Below are positions 1 through 9,283 of a stretch of DNA of 64,000 nt, in pieces. The notes below the pieces were generated by a model, which was not told where the DNA came from, ran no database searches, and saw nothing but the letters and a program-made list of their open reading frames with translations. The stretch is taken from positions 679,024-743,023 of the forward strand of contig NZ_JACYXM010000002.1 in assembly GCF_014843005.1 (NCBI RefSeq). Direction: 5' to 3'. Position 1 is the first letter of the stretch. The number at the start of each line of letters is the position of its first letter. Made by a program: the position numbers and the translations under genes. The stretch comes from Rhodanobacter sp. DHG33. GTDB taxonomy: Bacteria; Pseudomonadota; Gammaproteobacteria; Xanthomonadales; Rhodanobacteraceae.

Positions 1-1
1 C

Positions 2-1228
2 GTGCAGGAACTGCGGAAGAAATTCGCCAAAGTGATCGGGATGCGCGCCTATGTGCGCAACCCGCCGCTGATCCAGATCGGCGGTTTGCGTTCCAAGGCT
101 CAATACCAGTTCACCCTGCAGTCGACCGATTCGAGCGCCCTGTACGACTGGTCCGGCAAGGTAACCCAGGCTTTCGCGACGATGCCGGGCTTCCAGGACG
201 TGACCAACGATTTGAGCCTCGACAGCCCATCCATCGTCGTCGAAGTGGATCGCAGCAAGCTGGCGCCGCTGGGCCTGACCATGTCCCAGGTGCAATCGGC
301 GCTGGGCGCTTCCTTCAGCCAGAACCAGCTTTCCACCATCTATAGTTCGGCGACCCAGTACTGGGTCGTGATGGAAGTGCAGCGCAACCTGCAGAACGAT
401 CCCACGGTGCTATCGAAGCTCTACGTGACTTCCAATACCGGCAAGTTGATCCCATTGGATACGGTGGCGAGCTTCGTGCGAAAACCGCAGGTGCTGACCG
501 TGAACCATCAGGGCCAGCTGCCATCGGTGACGGTTTCGTTCGGGCTTGCTCCCGGCGTCAGTCTGGGCGACGCACTGGCGGATATCCACAACGCACTCGC
601 CAGGATCGGCCTGCCGGCGACCATCAGTGGCAATCTGCAAGGCACCGCGCAGGCCTTCCAGACCTCGATGCAGGGAATGGGCACGCTGCTGTTGCTGGCA
701 GTGTTCGTCATCTATCTCGTGTTGGGCATCCTCTACGAGAGTTTCATCCATCCGATGACCATCCTGTCCGGCCTCCCTGCCGCAGCAGTTGGCGCGTTGC
801 TTACTTTGCAGATATGCCACTTGCCGCTGGATCTGTTCGGATTCGTCGGCATCGTGATGCTGATCGGCATCGTCAAGAAGAATGCGATCATGATGATCGA
901 CTTTGCCCTTGCGCGGCAGCGTGACGAGGATATGTCGCCGGCCATCGCGATCTTTGAGGCCTGCCAGGTGCGATTCCGGCCGATCATGATGACCACCATG
1001 GCGGCGCTTGCTGGCGCGCTGCCGATCGCTCTCGGCCTGGGTGCTGGCTCGGAAGTGCGCCGGCCACTCGGCTTGGTCGTGGTCGGCGGCTTGCTGCTCT
1101 CGCAGCTGCTCACTTTGTATCTGACGCCAGTGATCTATCTGCAGCTCGATCGGCTGCGCATGCACTTTGATGGCGGCGCTGCCGAAGCGGTCGGCTATGG
1201 CGTTCAGGCCATTCAAAGTCACGATTGA
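2..1228 (+). CDS. RND efflux transporter, C-terminal part (partial at left edge)
   Basis: This is the last 408 residues of a protein that normally has about 1,040. It is an inner-membrane proton-driven pump of the hydrophobe/amphiphile efflux (HAE1) family, which exports drugs or lipophilic compounds with a periplasmic adaptor and an outer-membrane channel. The visible part holds the second periplasmic porter domain, then a block of hydrophobic helices from about residue 225 to the end. The stretch VMLIGIVKKNAIMMIDFA and the terminal SQLLTLYLTPVIYLQLD are typical of MdtB/MdtC-type subunits. The start lies outside the window. The next gene begins 54 bases downstream on the same strand but belongs to an unrelated family. 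The family call is firm; the substrate cannot be told. Confidence 0.93.
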   Translation: MQELRKKFAKVIGMRAYVRNPPLIQIGGLRSKAQYQFTLQSTDSSALYDWSGKVTQAFATMPGFQDVTNDLSLDSPSIVVEVDRSKLAPLGLTMSQVQSALGASFSQNQLSTIYSSATQYWVVMEVQRNLQNDPTVLSKLYVTSNTGKLIPLDTVASFVRKPQVLTVNHQGQLPSVTVSFGLAPGVSLGDALADIHNALARIGLPATISGNLQGTAQAFQTSMQGMGTLLLLAVFVIYLVLGILYESFIHPMTILSGLPAAAVGALLTLQICHLPLDLFGFVGIVMLIGIVKKNAIMMIDFALARQRDEDMSPAIAIFEACQVRFRPIMMTTMAALAGALPIALGLGAGSEVRRPLGLVVVGGLLLSQLLTLYLTPVIYLQLDRLRMHFDGGAAEAVGYGVQAIQSHD

Positions 1229-1282
1229 AGCGATGCCCTGCGCATGCATGGCGAACACAGCATCACAAGGCCTTGAGGTGGA

Positions 1283-3064
1283 ATGCCAATGAAGACTGGA
1301 CAATGGATGGCTCTGATCGCCTTGCTGGGGTGCCTCGCGTATTCGGCACAGGACCGGGCGGCGGATACGGCGCAACGCGTAAAAGCGCTGCATGCCTTGC
1401 TTGACGAGCAGTGGCAGCATGAGCTGCAAGAAGATCCCGAATCCGCCACGACCCTCGGCGACCTGCGCTACAACGACCGCTGGATCGATGGTTCACTGGC
1501 GCATGTTCGAAGCGAGCATGAGGTCACGGAGAATTTCCTCAGGCGCTTTACGGCGATCGATACAGCCGGATTCCCCGACGAAGAAAAGCTCAATCAGCAG
1601 TTGATGGTGCGGCAGCTGCAGGCAAGCCTGCGCGCGTTCGACCTGAAACTGTACGAAATGCCGATCGATCAATATCACGGCGTTCATCTGCGGCTGCCTG
1701 CCTTGATCAGTTCCATTCCTTTCGACAATACCAAGGAATACGAGCAGTACCTCACGCGCCTGCGGGCCATTCCCGCCGTATTGGCGCAAGCGGAAGAGGT
1801 CGCGCGGCAAGGCGAGCGCGACGGCATGATGCCGCCGCGATTCCTGCTGGAAAAAGTGGTGGTCCAGCTCAACGGCATTGCCGGATCCGTCGGCGCAGAC
1901 AGTCCATTTGCCAAACCGCTGCAACATTTCCCAGCCGACGTTTCGAAAGCGGATCAGGCACGTCTTCGCGCGGCGATCATCGCCGCCATCGACAACGATG
2001 TGCGTCCCGCCTATCGCAAGCTGGGCGAATTCGTGGCGAAGGAATATGCACCGCACGGACGCAGCGAGCCGGGCGTATGGCAACTGCCGAACGGCGACGA
2101 GATTTATCGCTACGACGTCGCGCAGATGACCACGACCCAGGAAACTCCGGAAAGTATCCACGCGCTCGGCCTGGCCGAGGTCAAGCGGATCGAGGCGGCG
2201 ATGACGGTCATCGCCAAGTCTCAAGGCTACCCCGATCTGGCCAGCTTTCGTGCGGCCCTGAAAGCTGATCCGAAAGTACATCCCGTATCGCGCGAGGACA
2301 TCCTCAATCGCTACCGCGGCTTCATCGCGCAGATGGAGCCGGAGCTGCCCAAGCTGTTCGGCCTGTTGCCCAGGAGCAAACTCGAAGTCGTGCCGGTCGA
2401 AACGTATCGTGAAAAAGATTTCCAGATCGCCACGTACATACAGGGCACGCCAGATGGTTCACGGCCGGGGCAGCTCTACGTCAACACCGGGGACTTTGCC
2501 CATCGCACCACCATGGACATGGAGTCCATCGCGTATCACGAAGGCATTCCCGGGCACCATCTGCAGCTTTCCATTGCGCAGACGCTGCCCGGGTTGCCTC
2601 CCTTCCGGCAGCAGGCCGATTACACCGCCTATATCGAAGGTTGGGCGCTGTATGCGGAGCGCCTGGGCAAAGACATCGGTTTCTACAGGGATCCTTTGTC
2701 CGACTATGGGCGGCTGACTGGCGAGCTGTGGCGTGCCGACCGCTTGGTGCTCGACACGGGGGTGCATTACAAGCACTGGTCGCGGCAACAGATGGTGGAT
2801 TTCTTCCACGCCCATTCCGACGTAACGGAATCGGACATTCAGTCCGAAGTCGACCGCTACATTATCTGGCCTGGCCAAGCACTGGCTTACAAGGTAGGCC
2901 AGCTGAAAATACTTGAGCTGCGCGAACGGGCGCGCAAGGCGCTAGGAAGCCGTTTTGATATCCGTGCCTTCCACGACGAGATCCTGAGCGCCGGCGCACT
3001 GCCACTGGATGTGCTGGAGGCGCGCGTCGATGCTTGGATCAAAACAAAGCAGGCGGACGCCTGA
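1283..3064 (+). CDS. DUF885 family secreted metallopeptidase-like protein
   Basis: A 593-residue protein with an N-terminal hydrophobic signal segment (about residues 6-22), so probably periplasmic. The body matches the DUF885 family throughout. The family's hallmark HEGIPGHH is present at residues 419-426 and looks like a zinc-binding active site (His419, His425, Glu420), although few members have a known substrate. The length fits full-length family members and there is no sign of truncation. The start ATG at 1283 follows a purine-rich stretch; a second in-frame Met lies two codons later. It stands alone between the RND gene and a lipocalin-like gene. The peptidase role is inferred from the motif. 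Confidence 0.88.
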   Translation: MPMKTGQWMALIALLGCLAYSAQDRAADTAQRVKALHALLDEQWQHELQEDPESATTLGDLRYNDRWIDGSLAHVRSEHEVTENFLRRFTAIDTAGFPDEEKLNQQLMVRQLQASLRAFDLKLYEMPIDQYHGVHLRLPALISSIPFDNTKEYEQYLTRLRAIPAVLAQAEEVARQGERDGMMPPRFLLEKVVVQLNGIAGSVGADSPFAKPLQHFPADVSKADQARLRAAIIAAIDNDVRPAYRKLGEFVAKEYAPHGRSEPGVWQLPNGDEIYRYDVAQMTTTQETPESIHALGLAEVKRIEAAMTVIAKSQGYPDLASFRAALKADPKVHPVSREDILNRYRGFIAQMEPELPKLFGLLPRSKLEVVPVETYREKDFQIATYIQGTPDGSRPGQLYVNTGDFAHRTTMDMESIAYHEGIPGHHLQLSIAQTLPGLPPFRQQADYTAYIEGWALYAERLGKDIGFYRDPLSDYGRLTGELWRADRLVLDTGVHYKHWSRQQMVDFFHAHSDVTESDIQSEVDRYIIWPGQALAYKVGQLKILELRERARKALGSRFDIRAFHDEILSAGALPLDVLEARVDAWIKTKQADA

Positions 3065-3297
3065 CCTTTACGGAGAGCGCTCCCGCTCTGTGCGTAGCTG
3101 TTTGACGGCTGATCGACGTCTTTGCGATGCGAAAGAATTTCGCGCGTACAATTTTTCTTTGGAAATTGAAGGCGGAGTGTTCGTGTAATTATCTTCTATT
3201 CATGTCGTTGCATAATGACTGAAATATACCAATGAATGGTGTTTCTGCGCATTATCAGTGGTTATTCTAGTTCTACCTTCTATAGCCAATTGGCGCC

Positions 3298-4011
3298 ATG
3301 CGAAAAAACACTAAAATTTTATCGCTTTTAGCTGTCTTGGCGTTTTTCTCGCACGGCATCGATGCCGGAACGATGGAGGGCGACAAAGCGCCGATAAATA
3401 CCGAGGGGGCTTCAACTTCGCCCGAAATTCCGATGAAGGCAGCCAATGGGGTGCCCACGTGGCTTGTCGGAGCCTGGGCACTGGTGCGCTATGACGACGT
3501 CTATCCGGACGGTCGGCTTGTAGAGCCGTATGGATCGGATCCACAAGGACTATGGGTCATCGATGCGCAAGGACGCTACGCGATGCAAATCGTGCGGGGG
3601 GAGCGTGGGCGGCAATCTGCTGGCGATGAATCCGACGGCTCGTTCGATGAAGACAAGATGGCCTCAATCGATACGAACGCCTACTACGGATGGTTGCGCC
3701 TGCGCGATACCCAATTGTATACGCACATCGATCGCGCCTTGTATTCGGAATGGGATAATAGAGATGAATCCGGCTCGTTCCAGTTGCAGGGCAATCTGTT
3801 GACCTATTCCATGGCCAAGTCAAACGTTGGCTCATCGGCGGGAGTTCGGAGTGTTGTCATGTGGCAGCACCTGTCATCTCGACGAGGCGACGATGCCGCC
3901 GCTGTATCGATATGGAACCGATTCAGGGAACAATCGTCTCTAGCGCCACGAGATGCGTTGGCGCAAAGACTGCTGCCGCGACGCTCTGGGACAGATATTG
4001 CCGAGCCTTGA
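3298..4011 (+). CDS. Exported lipocalin-like domain protein
   Basis: A 237-residue protein with a signal peptide (residues 1 to about 22). The central region LVGAWALVRYDDVYPDG, followed by DPQGLWVIDAQGRYAMQI, matches the lipocalin-like fold often annotated Lipocalin_5, a small beta-barrel found in many exported proteins of unknown ligand. The upstream 230 bases are unusually AT-rich for this window and probably hold the promoter. The C-terminal 50 residues are Arg-rich and weakly conserved-looking. No operon partner is evident, because the next gene starts about 400 bases away. The fold is likely; the function is unknown. Confidence 0.75.
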   Translation: MRKNTKILSLLAVLAFFSHGIDAGTMEGDKAPINTEGASTSPEIPMKAANGVPTWLVGAWALVRYDDVYPDGRLVEPYGSDPQGLWVIDAQGRYAMQIVRGERGRQSAGDESDGSFDEDKMASIDTNAYYGWLRLRDTQLYTHIDRALYSEWDNRDESGSFQLQGNLLTYSMAKSNVGSSAGVRSVVMWQHLSSRRGDDAAAVSIWNRFREQSSLAPRDALAQRLLPRRSGTDIAEP

Positions 4012-4155
4012 TCGGCGGATACCGGGGATGTCTGCTCACAAACTTCGGGAAGAACTGGCACGAGAGCAGGGAATACGGGAACAGCTTGCGCTTTCCTAGT
4101 CGGGCGCCGGGTAACCACCGGCGATCGGGCAGGGGGCAACCAGACCGCTTGATGT

Positions 4156-4305
4156 GCTGGTTTCGGTCATCGGATCGATCCATGTCTTGGTCTGCCTGGA
4201 CATGGCGTGGCGGGCATCGATCGCCACGCCATGTCCAGAACCAGCGGCTTGTGCTGCTGCTCTTGGTGGCTGGTTCGGGATGCAAGCGCCACCCAAGGCA
4301 CAAGC
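4156..4305. other. Structured intergenic region with two consecutive hairpins
   Basis: The roughly 400-base gap before the AI-2E exporter gene carries two strong inverted repeats. The first is a perfect 16-bp stem (4197-4212 with 4222-4237, 9-base loop) nested inside a further CTGGTT/AACCAG pair at 4156-4161 and 4239-4244. The second pairs GCTTGTGC (4247-4254) with GCACAAGC (4298-4305), and an inner CTTGGTGGC (4262-4270) with 4288-4297. There is no convincing coding potential. It could be a REP-type doublet, a terminator for the upstream gene, a small RNA or a structured leader. Confidence 0.6.
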
Positions 4306-4420
4306 TTTCATCCCGACCGCACTGCATTTGACCCTTCGCCTCACGCTCGCGTTATCGGGCAGGCAAATGGCGCCAATGACGACTAAGCTCTCGTCATCGG
4401 GCCTGATGGGGAAATCGAAG

Positions 4421-6322
4421 ATGCCGACGAATGACACCGCCCCGCCGCGGCTGCAGGCGACGGGGATTCTGGCAACGGCTGCCATGCTGGCCCTGCTGTA
4501 TTTCGGGCGCGAAGTGCTGGTTCCCGTGATGCTGGCCCTGTTCCTTGGCGCGTTGCTGAATCCCTGGGTGCGGTTTTATTTGCGGCTCGGGCTTGGGCAT
4601 GGCTTCTCCGTGCTTCTGGTCATGCTCGCCACCCTGGCCATCACCTTGGGCATGGCCCTCGTGCTGGGTTCGCAGGCGACACATCTGGCCCGAAGCCTGC
4701 CCCAGTACCAGTCCACCATCCACGCCAAGATGCAGACCCTGCGGGGTCTGACGGTGGACCGCTTCGAAAGCATGCAAGGCGTGCTGGGCCGCGTCATTGA
4801 ACCGGCGGCGGAGCCCGGCAATGCGAAGCAGGCGGTTTCCACGGTGACCGCCACCGGCCCGGCGGTACCCACCACGAATGAACCTGCGGCAATTTCGAGT
4901 GCGTCACTGGCCGTGCTGTCGCACCTGCTCACGGTGGCATGGGTACCGCTGCAGACGGGCGGCATCGTGCTGGTGGTCCTGGCCTTCGTTTTGCTGGAGC
5001 AGGAATCCTTGCGCGACCGTTTCATCCGCCTGGCGGGAGGCACGGACCTGCGCGCCACCACCATGGCGATCAACGATGCCGCGGAACGATTGTCGCGGTT
5101 CTTCATCTCGACGTTTTCGGTGAACGCAGGTGTCGGCGTGGCGATCGGAATCGGTCTATGGCTGATCGGCTTGCCGAATGCACTCCTGTGGGGTGCGCTG
5201 GCGGCGATATTCCGGTTCGTGCCTTATGTGGGCGTCTGGCTGATCGCCGGGTTGACGATGCTGTTTGCCGCCGCAGTGGGGCCCGACTGGTCGCTGGTGG
5301 TGATGACCGCGATCCTGTTCGCCACGGTCGAGCTGATCGTTTCCCAGGTGATCGAGCCATTGCTCTACGGCCACACCACCGGCTTGTCGCCGCTCGCGGT
5401 GGTGGTGTCCGCGATCTTCTGGAGCTGGCTGTGGGGGCCGGTGGGATTGGTGATGTCCACGCCGCTGACCTTGTGCCTGGTGGCGGCAGGCCGGCACGTG
5501 AAGGCCCTGGACTTGCTGACTATCCTGCTGGGCGACGCGCCTGCGTTGACGATGCCGCAGCGGCTCTATCAGAGAGCGCTGTCCGGCGACGCCCAGGAAA
5601 TTCTGGACGATGCGCGCCGTTATCTCAAAAGCCGGACCTTCGGTGCCTACTGCGACGCCATCGTGCTGCCGGCTTTGCAGTTCGGCCGTACAGACCTCGA
5701 GCGCGGTGTGATCCGCGCCGAGCAGCTGCGGATTCTCCGGGAAACCATCGTCACGGTGATCGAGACGCTGAGCGGGGAAGGGCGGACGCGGTCATGGCGG
5801 AAGCGCCGCCCGGGCGTCTTGAACGATGCCAACATCGGGCGCCAGCTTCGGCAACGCCGCGAGGAAACTCGGGGACGTTGGCAGGGTTCGCTGGCGGTGC
5901 CGGCCGGTTCGATCGTGCTCTGCATGAGCATGGGGACGCCCTACGACGATTTGACCACGGAGCTGCTGACCCGCGTCCTGCGTGGCTTGAATATCGACGC
6001 ACGCCACCTGGCCCTCGACGATCTCCAGAACTTCGATGACGAGCCGCATCCGGACCTCACGCCGGGCGCCGTTGCATTGATCTATCTGGTCGATACCGAA
6101 GCCGAGGCCATGCGGGAGCGCGTGGATGTGCTTGCCGCGAATATGCATCAACGCATACCCGAGGCGCGCATCATTGCGGTATGCCTGCCGGAACTGCTGG
6201 CTCCGAGTACGCCCGACCTGTCGACATGTGGGCATGTCGATGCCGTGGTGGGTTTGCTGGAAGAGGCGGCGCAATATGCTCTTCCGGTCGCAAGGCAGAC
6301 TGATGCCCAGGAGGCGGCTTGA
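4421..6322 (+). CDS. AI-2E family transporter (PerM/TqsA-like) with C-terminal extension
   Basis: A multi-pass inner-membrane protein of the AI-2E exporter family, which includes TqsA and several Na+/H+ antiporter-like members. Hydrophobic helices cover roughly residues 15-95 and 165-370. A long cytosolic tail of about 230 residues follows, which the simple family members lack. The same frame is open back to 4154, but the start at 4421 has a GGGGAAA element 7 bases upstream and gives a plausible 633-residue protein; ATG 4406 is an alternative. Family assignment is good. Transport of autoinducer-2 itself is not implied. Confidence 0.85.
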   Translation: MPTNDTAPPRLQATGILATAAMLALLYFGREVLVPVMLALFLGALLNPWVRFYLRLGLGHGFSVLLVMLATLAITLGMALVLGSQATHLARSLPQYQSTIHAKMQTLRGLTVDRFESMQGVLGRVIEPAAEPGNAKQAVSTVTATGPAVPTTNEPAAISSASLAVLSHLLTVAWVPLQTGGIVLVVLAFVLLEQESLRDRFIRLAGGTDLRATTMAINDAAERLSRFFISTFSVNAGVGVAIGIGLWLIGLPNALLWGALAAIFRFVPYVGVWLIAGLTMLFAAAVGPDWSLVVMTAILFATVELIVSQVIEPLLYGHTTGLSPLAVVVSAIFWSWLWGPVGLVMSTPLTLCLVAAGRHVKALDLLTILLGDAPALTMPQRLYQRALSGDAQEILDDARRYLKSRTFGAYCDAIVLPALQFGRTDLERGVIRAEQLRILRETIVTVIETLSGEGRTRSWRKRRPGVLNDANIGRQLRQRREETRGRWQGSLAVPAGSIVLCMSMGTPYDDLTTELLTRVLRGLNIDARHLALDDLQNFDDEPHPDLTPGAVALIYLVDTEAEAMRERVDVLAANMHQRIPEARIIAVCLPELLAPSTPDLSTCGHVDAVVGLLEEAAQYALPVARQTDAQEAA

Positions 6323-6510
6323 AGTAGCGATAAGGCACGGTTGTCGAAACGGGCTCGTCAGCTTGAGTTATCTGCGAGGCACTTTTCGCGCTTACTTCGA
6401 AATGGTCTAGAGCGGCGTGATTCGGCCAAGCCGCCAGTGTTGAGGGCGACAGCTTTCCACTCATAGTGGCTAGCGGTATCTGCCTTGCGCCATGTCTAGA
6501 CAGCACAGGC

Positions 6511-7587
6511 TCAGTTGCCTGGCCATGCATCCCGTTCCGCTGCGCTCAACGCCAGCGCCATGGCTTTGCCTTCCGCGGCTGATACCACTGCCGCTTCGAT
6601 CACCGCCATTACAACGATGGCCTGTTGCGGTGTGACCGGATTGGGGCCAAGCCCTTTCACCGCGTCGCGGAACGTGGCGTAGTACCGGCTCTGGTCGCCA
6701 CGTGGCGAAGCAAGGTGCTCGACGTTGCCGTTGCCGTCGTACAGCAGCAGATCATCCGTGTCCTCGCCCCAGCCCGCATCCCCCGGCCGCATGCCTGCGA
6801 GCAGTTGTGTCTCCTGCGTGTCGATCTTCGGCTTCACCGCGCTGCCTTGCGTACCGTGCACGATGAAACGGGGACTGCCGCCGGCCACCAGCATGCTGGC
6901 GTGCAGGATCACCCGTCGTTCGCCGTATTCGAGTACCGCATGCGCCCAGTCGGTGACTTCGCCACCGTCGCGTTGCGTGGCGAGGTTGGCCCAGACCCGG
7001 TCAGGCACGCCGAACAGGCACAACGCCTGGTCCACCAGATGCGGCCCCAGGTCATACCAAAGCCCGTTGCCGGCGCCAGCTTGTTCGCGCCAGCGCGCGC
7101 GTACTTGCGGGCGGAAGCGGTCGATGTGCGATTCGAAATGCGTGATCCGGCCCAGGCGGCCGGTTTCGATCAAGTGCCGTACGCCGAGAAAATCGGTATC
7201 CCAGCGGCGGTTCTGGAACACCGACAGCACGCGCCGCTCCCGCTCTGCGATGGCAGTGAGCTCGCGCGCCTGGGCAAGGTCGAGCGCAAAGGGCTTGTCG
7301 ACCACCACATGCTTGCCGGCTTCAAGCGCAGCGCGCGCCAGCGGCGCATGCGTGTGGTTGGGCGACGCGATCACCACCACGTCCAGTTGTGGGTCGGCGA
7401 AGGCAACGGCCGCGTCGGCGACCACTTCCACATCGGGCAAGTCCGCTTGGACCTTGCCGGCGTCGCTCGAGACCACCGTGCCCAGCACCAGGCCGGGCAC
7501 GCTGCGGATCAAGGGCGCATGGAAAGTCTTGCCGGCGTAGCCATAACCGATCAGTGCTACGCGCAACGGCGTCGCGGAATCATGCAT
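6511..7587 (-). CDS. Gfo/Idh/MocA family NAD(P)-dependent oxidoreductase (YdgJ-like)
   Basis: A 358-residue cytosolic oxidoreductase. The N-terminal Rossmann motif GYGYAGKTFHAPLI (about residues 13-26) binds NAD(P). The conserved DKP lysine motif near residue 95 is the family's catalytic and cofactor site (usually EKP). The C-terminal half has the WYDLGPHLVDQAL region typical of the substrate-binding domain. The closest well-known pattern is E. coli YdgJ. The frame is open 62 codons upstream, but homologs begin near MHDSATPLRVALIGYG, so 7587 is chosen despite a weak ribosome site. Substrates in this family are usually sugars or polyols; this one cannot be specified. Confidence 0.88.
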   Translation of the reverse strand: MHDSATPLRVALIGYGYAGKTFHAPLIRSVPGLVLGTVVSSDAGKVQADLPDVEVVADAAVAFADPQLDVVVIASPNHTHAPLARAALEAGKHVVVDKPFALDLAQARELTAIAERERRVLSVFQNRRWDTDFLGVRHLIETGRLGRITHFESHIDRFRPQVRARWREQAGAGNGLWYDLGPHLVDQALCLFGVPDRVWANLATQRDGGEVTDWAHAVLEYGERRVILHASMLVAGGSPRFIVHGTQGSAVKPKIDTQETQLLAGMRPGDAGWGEDTDDLLLYDGNGNVEHLASPRGDQSRYYATFRDAVKGLGPNPVTPQQAIVVMAVIEAAVVSAAEGKAMALALSAAERDAWPGN

Positions 7588-7810
7588 GGCGTAATCCGGG
7601 GGCGGATGGAGAAGTTGCCATGATAGTCCAAACACATCCGCAGGCCGCCCTTGATTCCACATTGCACGTTCAAGGTCTACGGAGGTGCGCCGCGCGGGCT
7701 CATGTATGCACATGCAGAGCAGTTGCATGTTGGCCTGTGCGCGTTTGTGGGTGTTTGAAAGATAGAACGGCAATCACACAGAGGACGTGGGAGTGGGCTT
7801 TCTGAGAAGT

Positions 7811-7857
7811 GCGCCTTGTCCCGTTTAGTCTCTCCGTTGTAAACGGGCGCAAGGCGC
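7811..7857 (-). terminator. Hairpin downstream of the DUF1328 gene
   Basis: Two stacked 8-bp stems form one long hairpin: GCGCCTTG (7811-7818) with CAAGGCGC (7850-7857), and CCCGTTTA (7820-7827) with TAAACGGG (7840-7847). It starts 37 bases past the stop of the minus-strand DUF1328 gene. No clear T-run follows. The rest of the 300-base gap to the oxidoreductase start shows nothing recognisable. Confidence 0.5.
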
Positions 7858-7893
7858 GTTGTGCGGATACTTCACTGGCAACACCACACCTGG

Positions 7894-8055
7894 CTAGCCC
7901 CGCCGGCGCCCGGTGATGAGCGAGGCGATGAACAGGATGATGAAGACGACGAACAGGACCTTGGCGATCATCGTGGCGACACCCGCAACGCCAAGAAAGC
8001 CGAAGAATCCGGCGACGATTGCAATGATCAGGAACACAACGGCGTACCAGAGCAT
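7894..8055 (-). CDS. DUF1328 family small membrane protein (YtjA-like)
   Basis: A 53-residue, almost entirely hydrophobic protein beginning [16 protein letters not shown] and ending GRRRG. It has two transmembrane helices separated by a short Gly-rich turn and a positively charged C-terminus. This matches the DUF1328/YtjA family, common in proteobacteria and often found with CsbD and BON stress genes, as here. A clear AAGGAG lies 8 bases upstream of the ATG. The family function is unknown; a role in envelope stress is inferred from the neighbours. Confidence 0.88.
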   Translation of the reverse strand: MLWYAVVFLIIAIVAGFFGFLGVAGVATMIAKVLFVVFIILFIASLITGRRRG

Positions 8056-8200
8056 GGTGGTCTCCTTGAATGATGCGTGGTGGTGCGGTGCGCAGCATTT
8101 TCAATGCATGCTGCGAAAGCAGGGCCGACTAGCGCTGGTCAGGGCACCAACCATCGACTAGCGCGAGCTGCCGCGGGGCGGTATTCCCCGTGCCCAAAGA

Positions 8201-8243
8201 GCCGGGCGCGGACATCCACTACATGGAACATCCGCGCCCGGGC
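8201..8243 (-). terminator. Hairpin terminator after the CsbD-like gene
   Basis: The GC-rich arms GCCGGGCGCGGA (8201-8212) and TCCGCGCCCGGGC (8231-8243) pair with one bulge. The hairpin lies immediately past the minus-strand stop codon of the CsbD-like gene. On the plus strand it is followed by TTTT, so it may act in both directions. Confidence 0.6.
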
Positions 8244-8245
8244 TT

Positions 8246-8455
8246 TTACAGATCCATGTCCTGGTCCAGGTGGAAATCCCGGATCTGCTTTTTCGCCTCG
8301 TCGCGGGCGATGCCGTAGCGTTCCTGCAGCTTGCCCGCCAGGTACTCGGTGCTCCCGTCGGCGACCATGAGGTCGTCGTCCGTCAACTTGCCCCAGCGTG
8401 CCTTGAGCTTGCCGTGAAGCTGCTTCCACTGGCCCTTGATCTTGTCTTCATTCAT
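8246..8455 (-). CDS. CsbD-like stress protein
   Basis: A 69-residue hydrophilic protein. MNEDKIKGQWKQLHGKLKARW is the standard N-terminus of the CsbD family, small stress-induced proteins regulated by general-stress sigma factors in Bacillus and abundant in proteobacteria (YjbJ type). The length matches. A GGAGA lies 7 bases upstream of the start; the 12 codons that extend the frame upstream are not conserved. It sits between DUF1328 and a BON protein, forming a stress cluster. The biochemical role is unknown. Confidence 0.92.
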   Translation of the reverse strand: MNEDKIKGQWKQLHGKLKARWGKLTDDDLMVADGSTEYLAGKLQERYGIARDEAKKQIRDFHLDQDMDL

Positions 8456-8524
8456 GGCTGGTTCTCCGGTATGTGTCGAATCGTTCTTCACTCGAATACT
8501 TGGGGCGGCATTCGCCCTGTCATG

Positions 8525-8872
8525 TCAGTCCTTTGACTTCAGTCCGGACGCGTCGACGTCCCTGACACCTTTCACGCTTTTGGCCGCGGCGACTGCTTTC
8601 CTGACATCCGTCTGGGTCGCGAGTACTCCGGTCAGCGTCACCACGCCGTTCGTGGTCGTCACGGACACGTCCATGCTCTTCACGCCCTTGGTCGTTGCGA
8701 GTTCGCTTTTCACCTTGGTCGTGATCCACGTGTCGCTGGCGGCTTGGCCTGTGTCGGCCGAGCGATCGCCGCTGGACGACGCCTGTGGCGCCGCGTATGC
8801 GGCATTGGCAATCATTCCGGCTCCCAGCGCTGCGGCCAGGGCGAGTATTGGCATCGTGCGAAATGCTTTCAT
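8525..8872 (-). CDS. Periplasmic BON-domain protein (OsmY-like)
   Basis: A 115-residue protein with a clear signal peptide (residues 1-28, cleavage near AYA-AP). A low-complexity Ser/Asp linker is followed by a single BON domain (about residues 47-115) with the typical VSVTTTNGVVTLTGVLATQ core. BON proteins such as OsmY act in the periplasm and help outer-membrane proteins or phospholipid integrity under osmotic stress. GGAGAT lies 9 bases before the ATG. The frame is open upstream, but that part lacks a better start. It belongs with the neighbouring CsbD and DUF1328 genes. Confidence 0.88.
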   Translation of the reverse strand: MKAFRTMPILALAAALGAGMIANAAYAAPQASSSGDRSADTGQAASDTWITTKVKSELATTKGVKSMDVSVTTTNGVVTLTGVLATQTDVRKAVAAAKSVKGVRDVDASGLKSKD

Positions 8873-8924
8873 GCGGGTTGATCTCCAAGTTGGGTCGCGC
8901 AAGTTCGATCGAGATGGTTCCGCC

Positions 8925-9113
8925 TCAGCGGCGATTCGTCGGCTTGCGGACTTCATGCTGCTTGCCCTCGCCAGGACGACGGGGCGTGTCGGAACGGCGA
9001 TCGCCATCCAGATCTTCGTGGCCCTGCGAGCTTGGCCTCGGGCGGCGTTGCGGCGGTGGTTCGGATCGCTTGTCGGGTTGGCCGGCTTGATTGGGGGAAC
9101 GTGCAGATGGCAT
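8925..9113 (-). CDS. Small hydrophilic Pro/Arg-rich protein, unknown
   Basis: A 62-residue reading frame with many Pro, Arg, Gln and Asp residues and no hydrophobic segment, probably disordered. The start is preceded by a strong GGAGGAG about 7 bases upstream, the main reason to believe it is a gene. It lies 52 bases upstream of the BON gene on the same strand, so it could be its operon partner. It resembles no family I recognise. It could be a stress-related disordered protein or a spurious frame in GC-rich DNA. Confidence 0.5.
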   Translation of the reverse strand: MPSARSPNQAGQPDKRSEPPPQRRPRPSSQGHEDLDGDRRSDTPRRPGEGKQHEVRKPTNRR

Positions 9114-9283
9114 AGGGGACTCCTCCATCGAAGGGGCTTTGGTGGCCCGGAATAAAACCTATGGCCTGCGCGCACTTTGTGATAGAGACATCGCTACCAG
9201 TTCGTCTGGTAGGTTTCTACCGGTTGCAATGTGCGGTGTTCGCTCCCGAAATAATCACTACCCCAATACATGCAGGACTGCCG

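Noticed and set aside
410..1429. Long minus-strand frame opposite the RND pump
   Set aside because: His/Gln/Arg-rich shadow of a well-supported gene.
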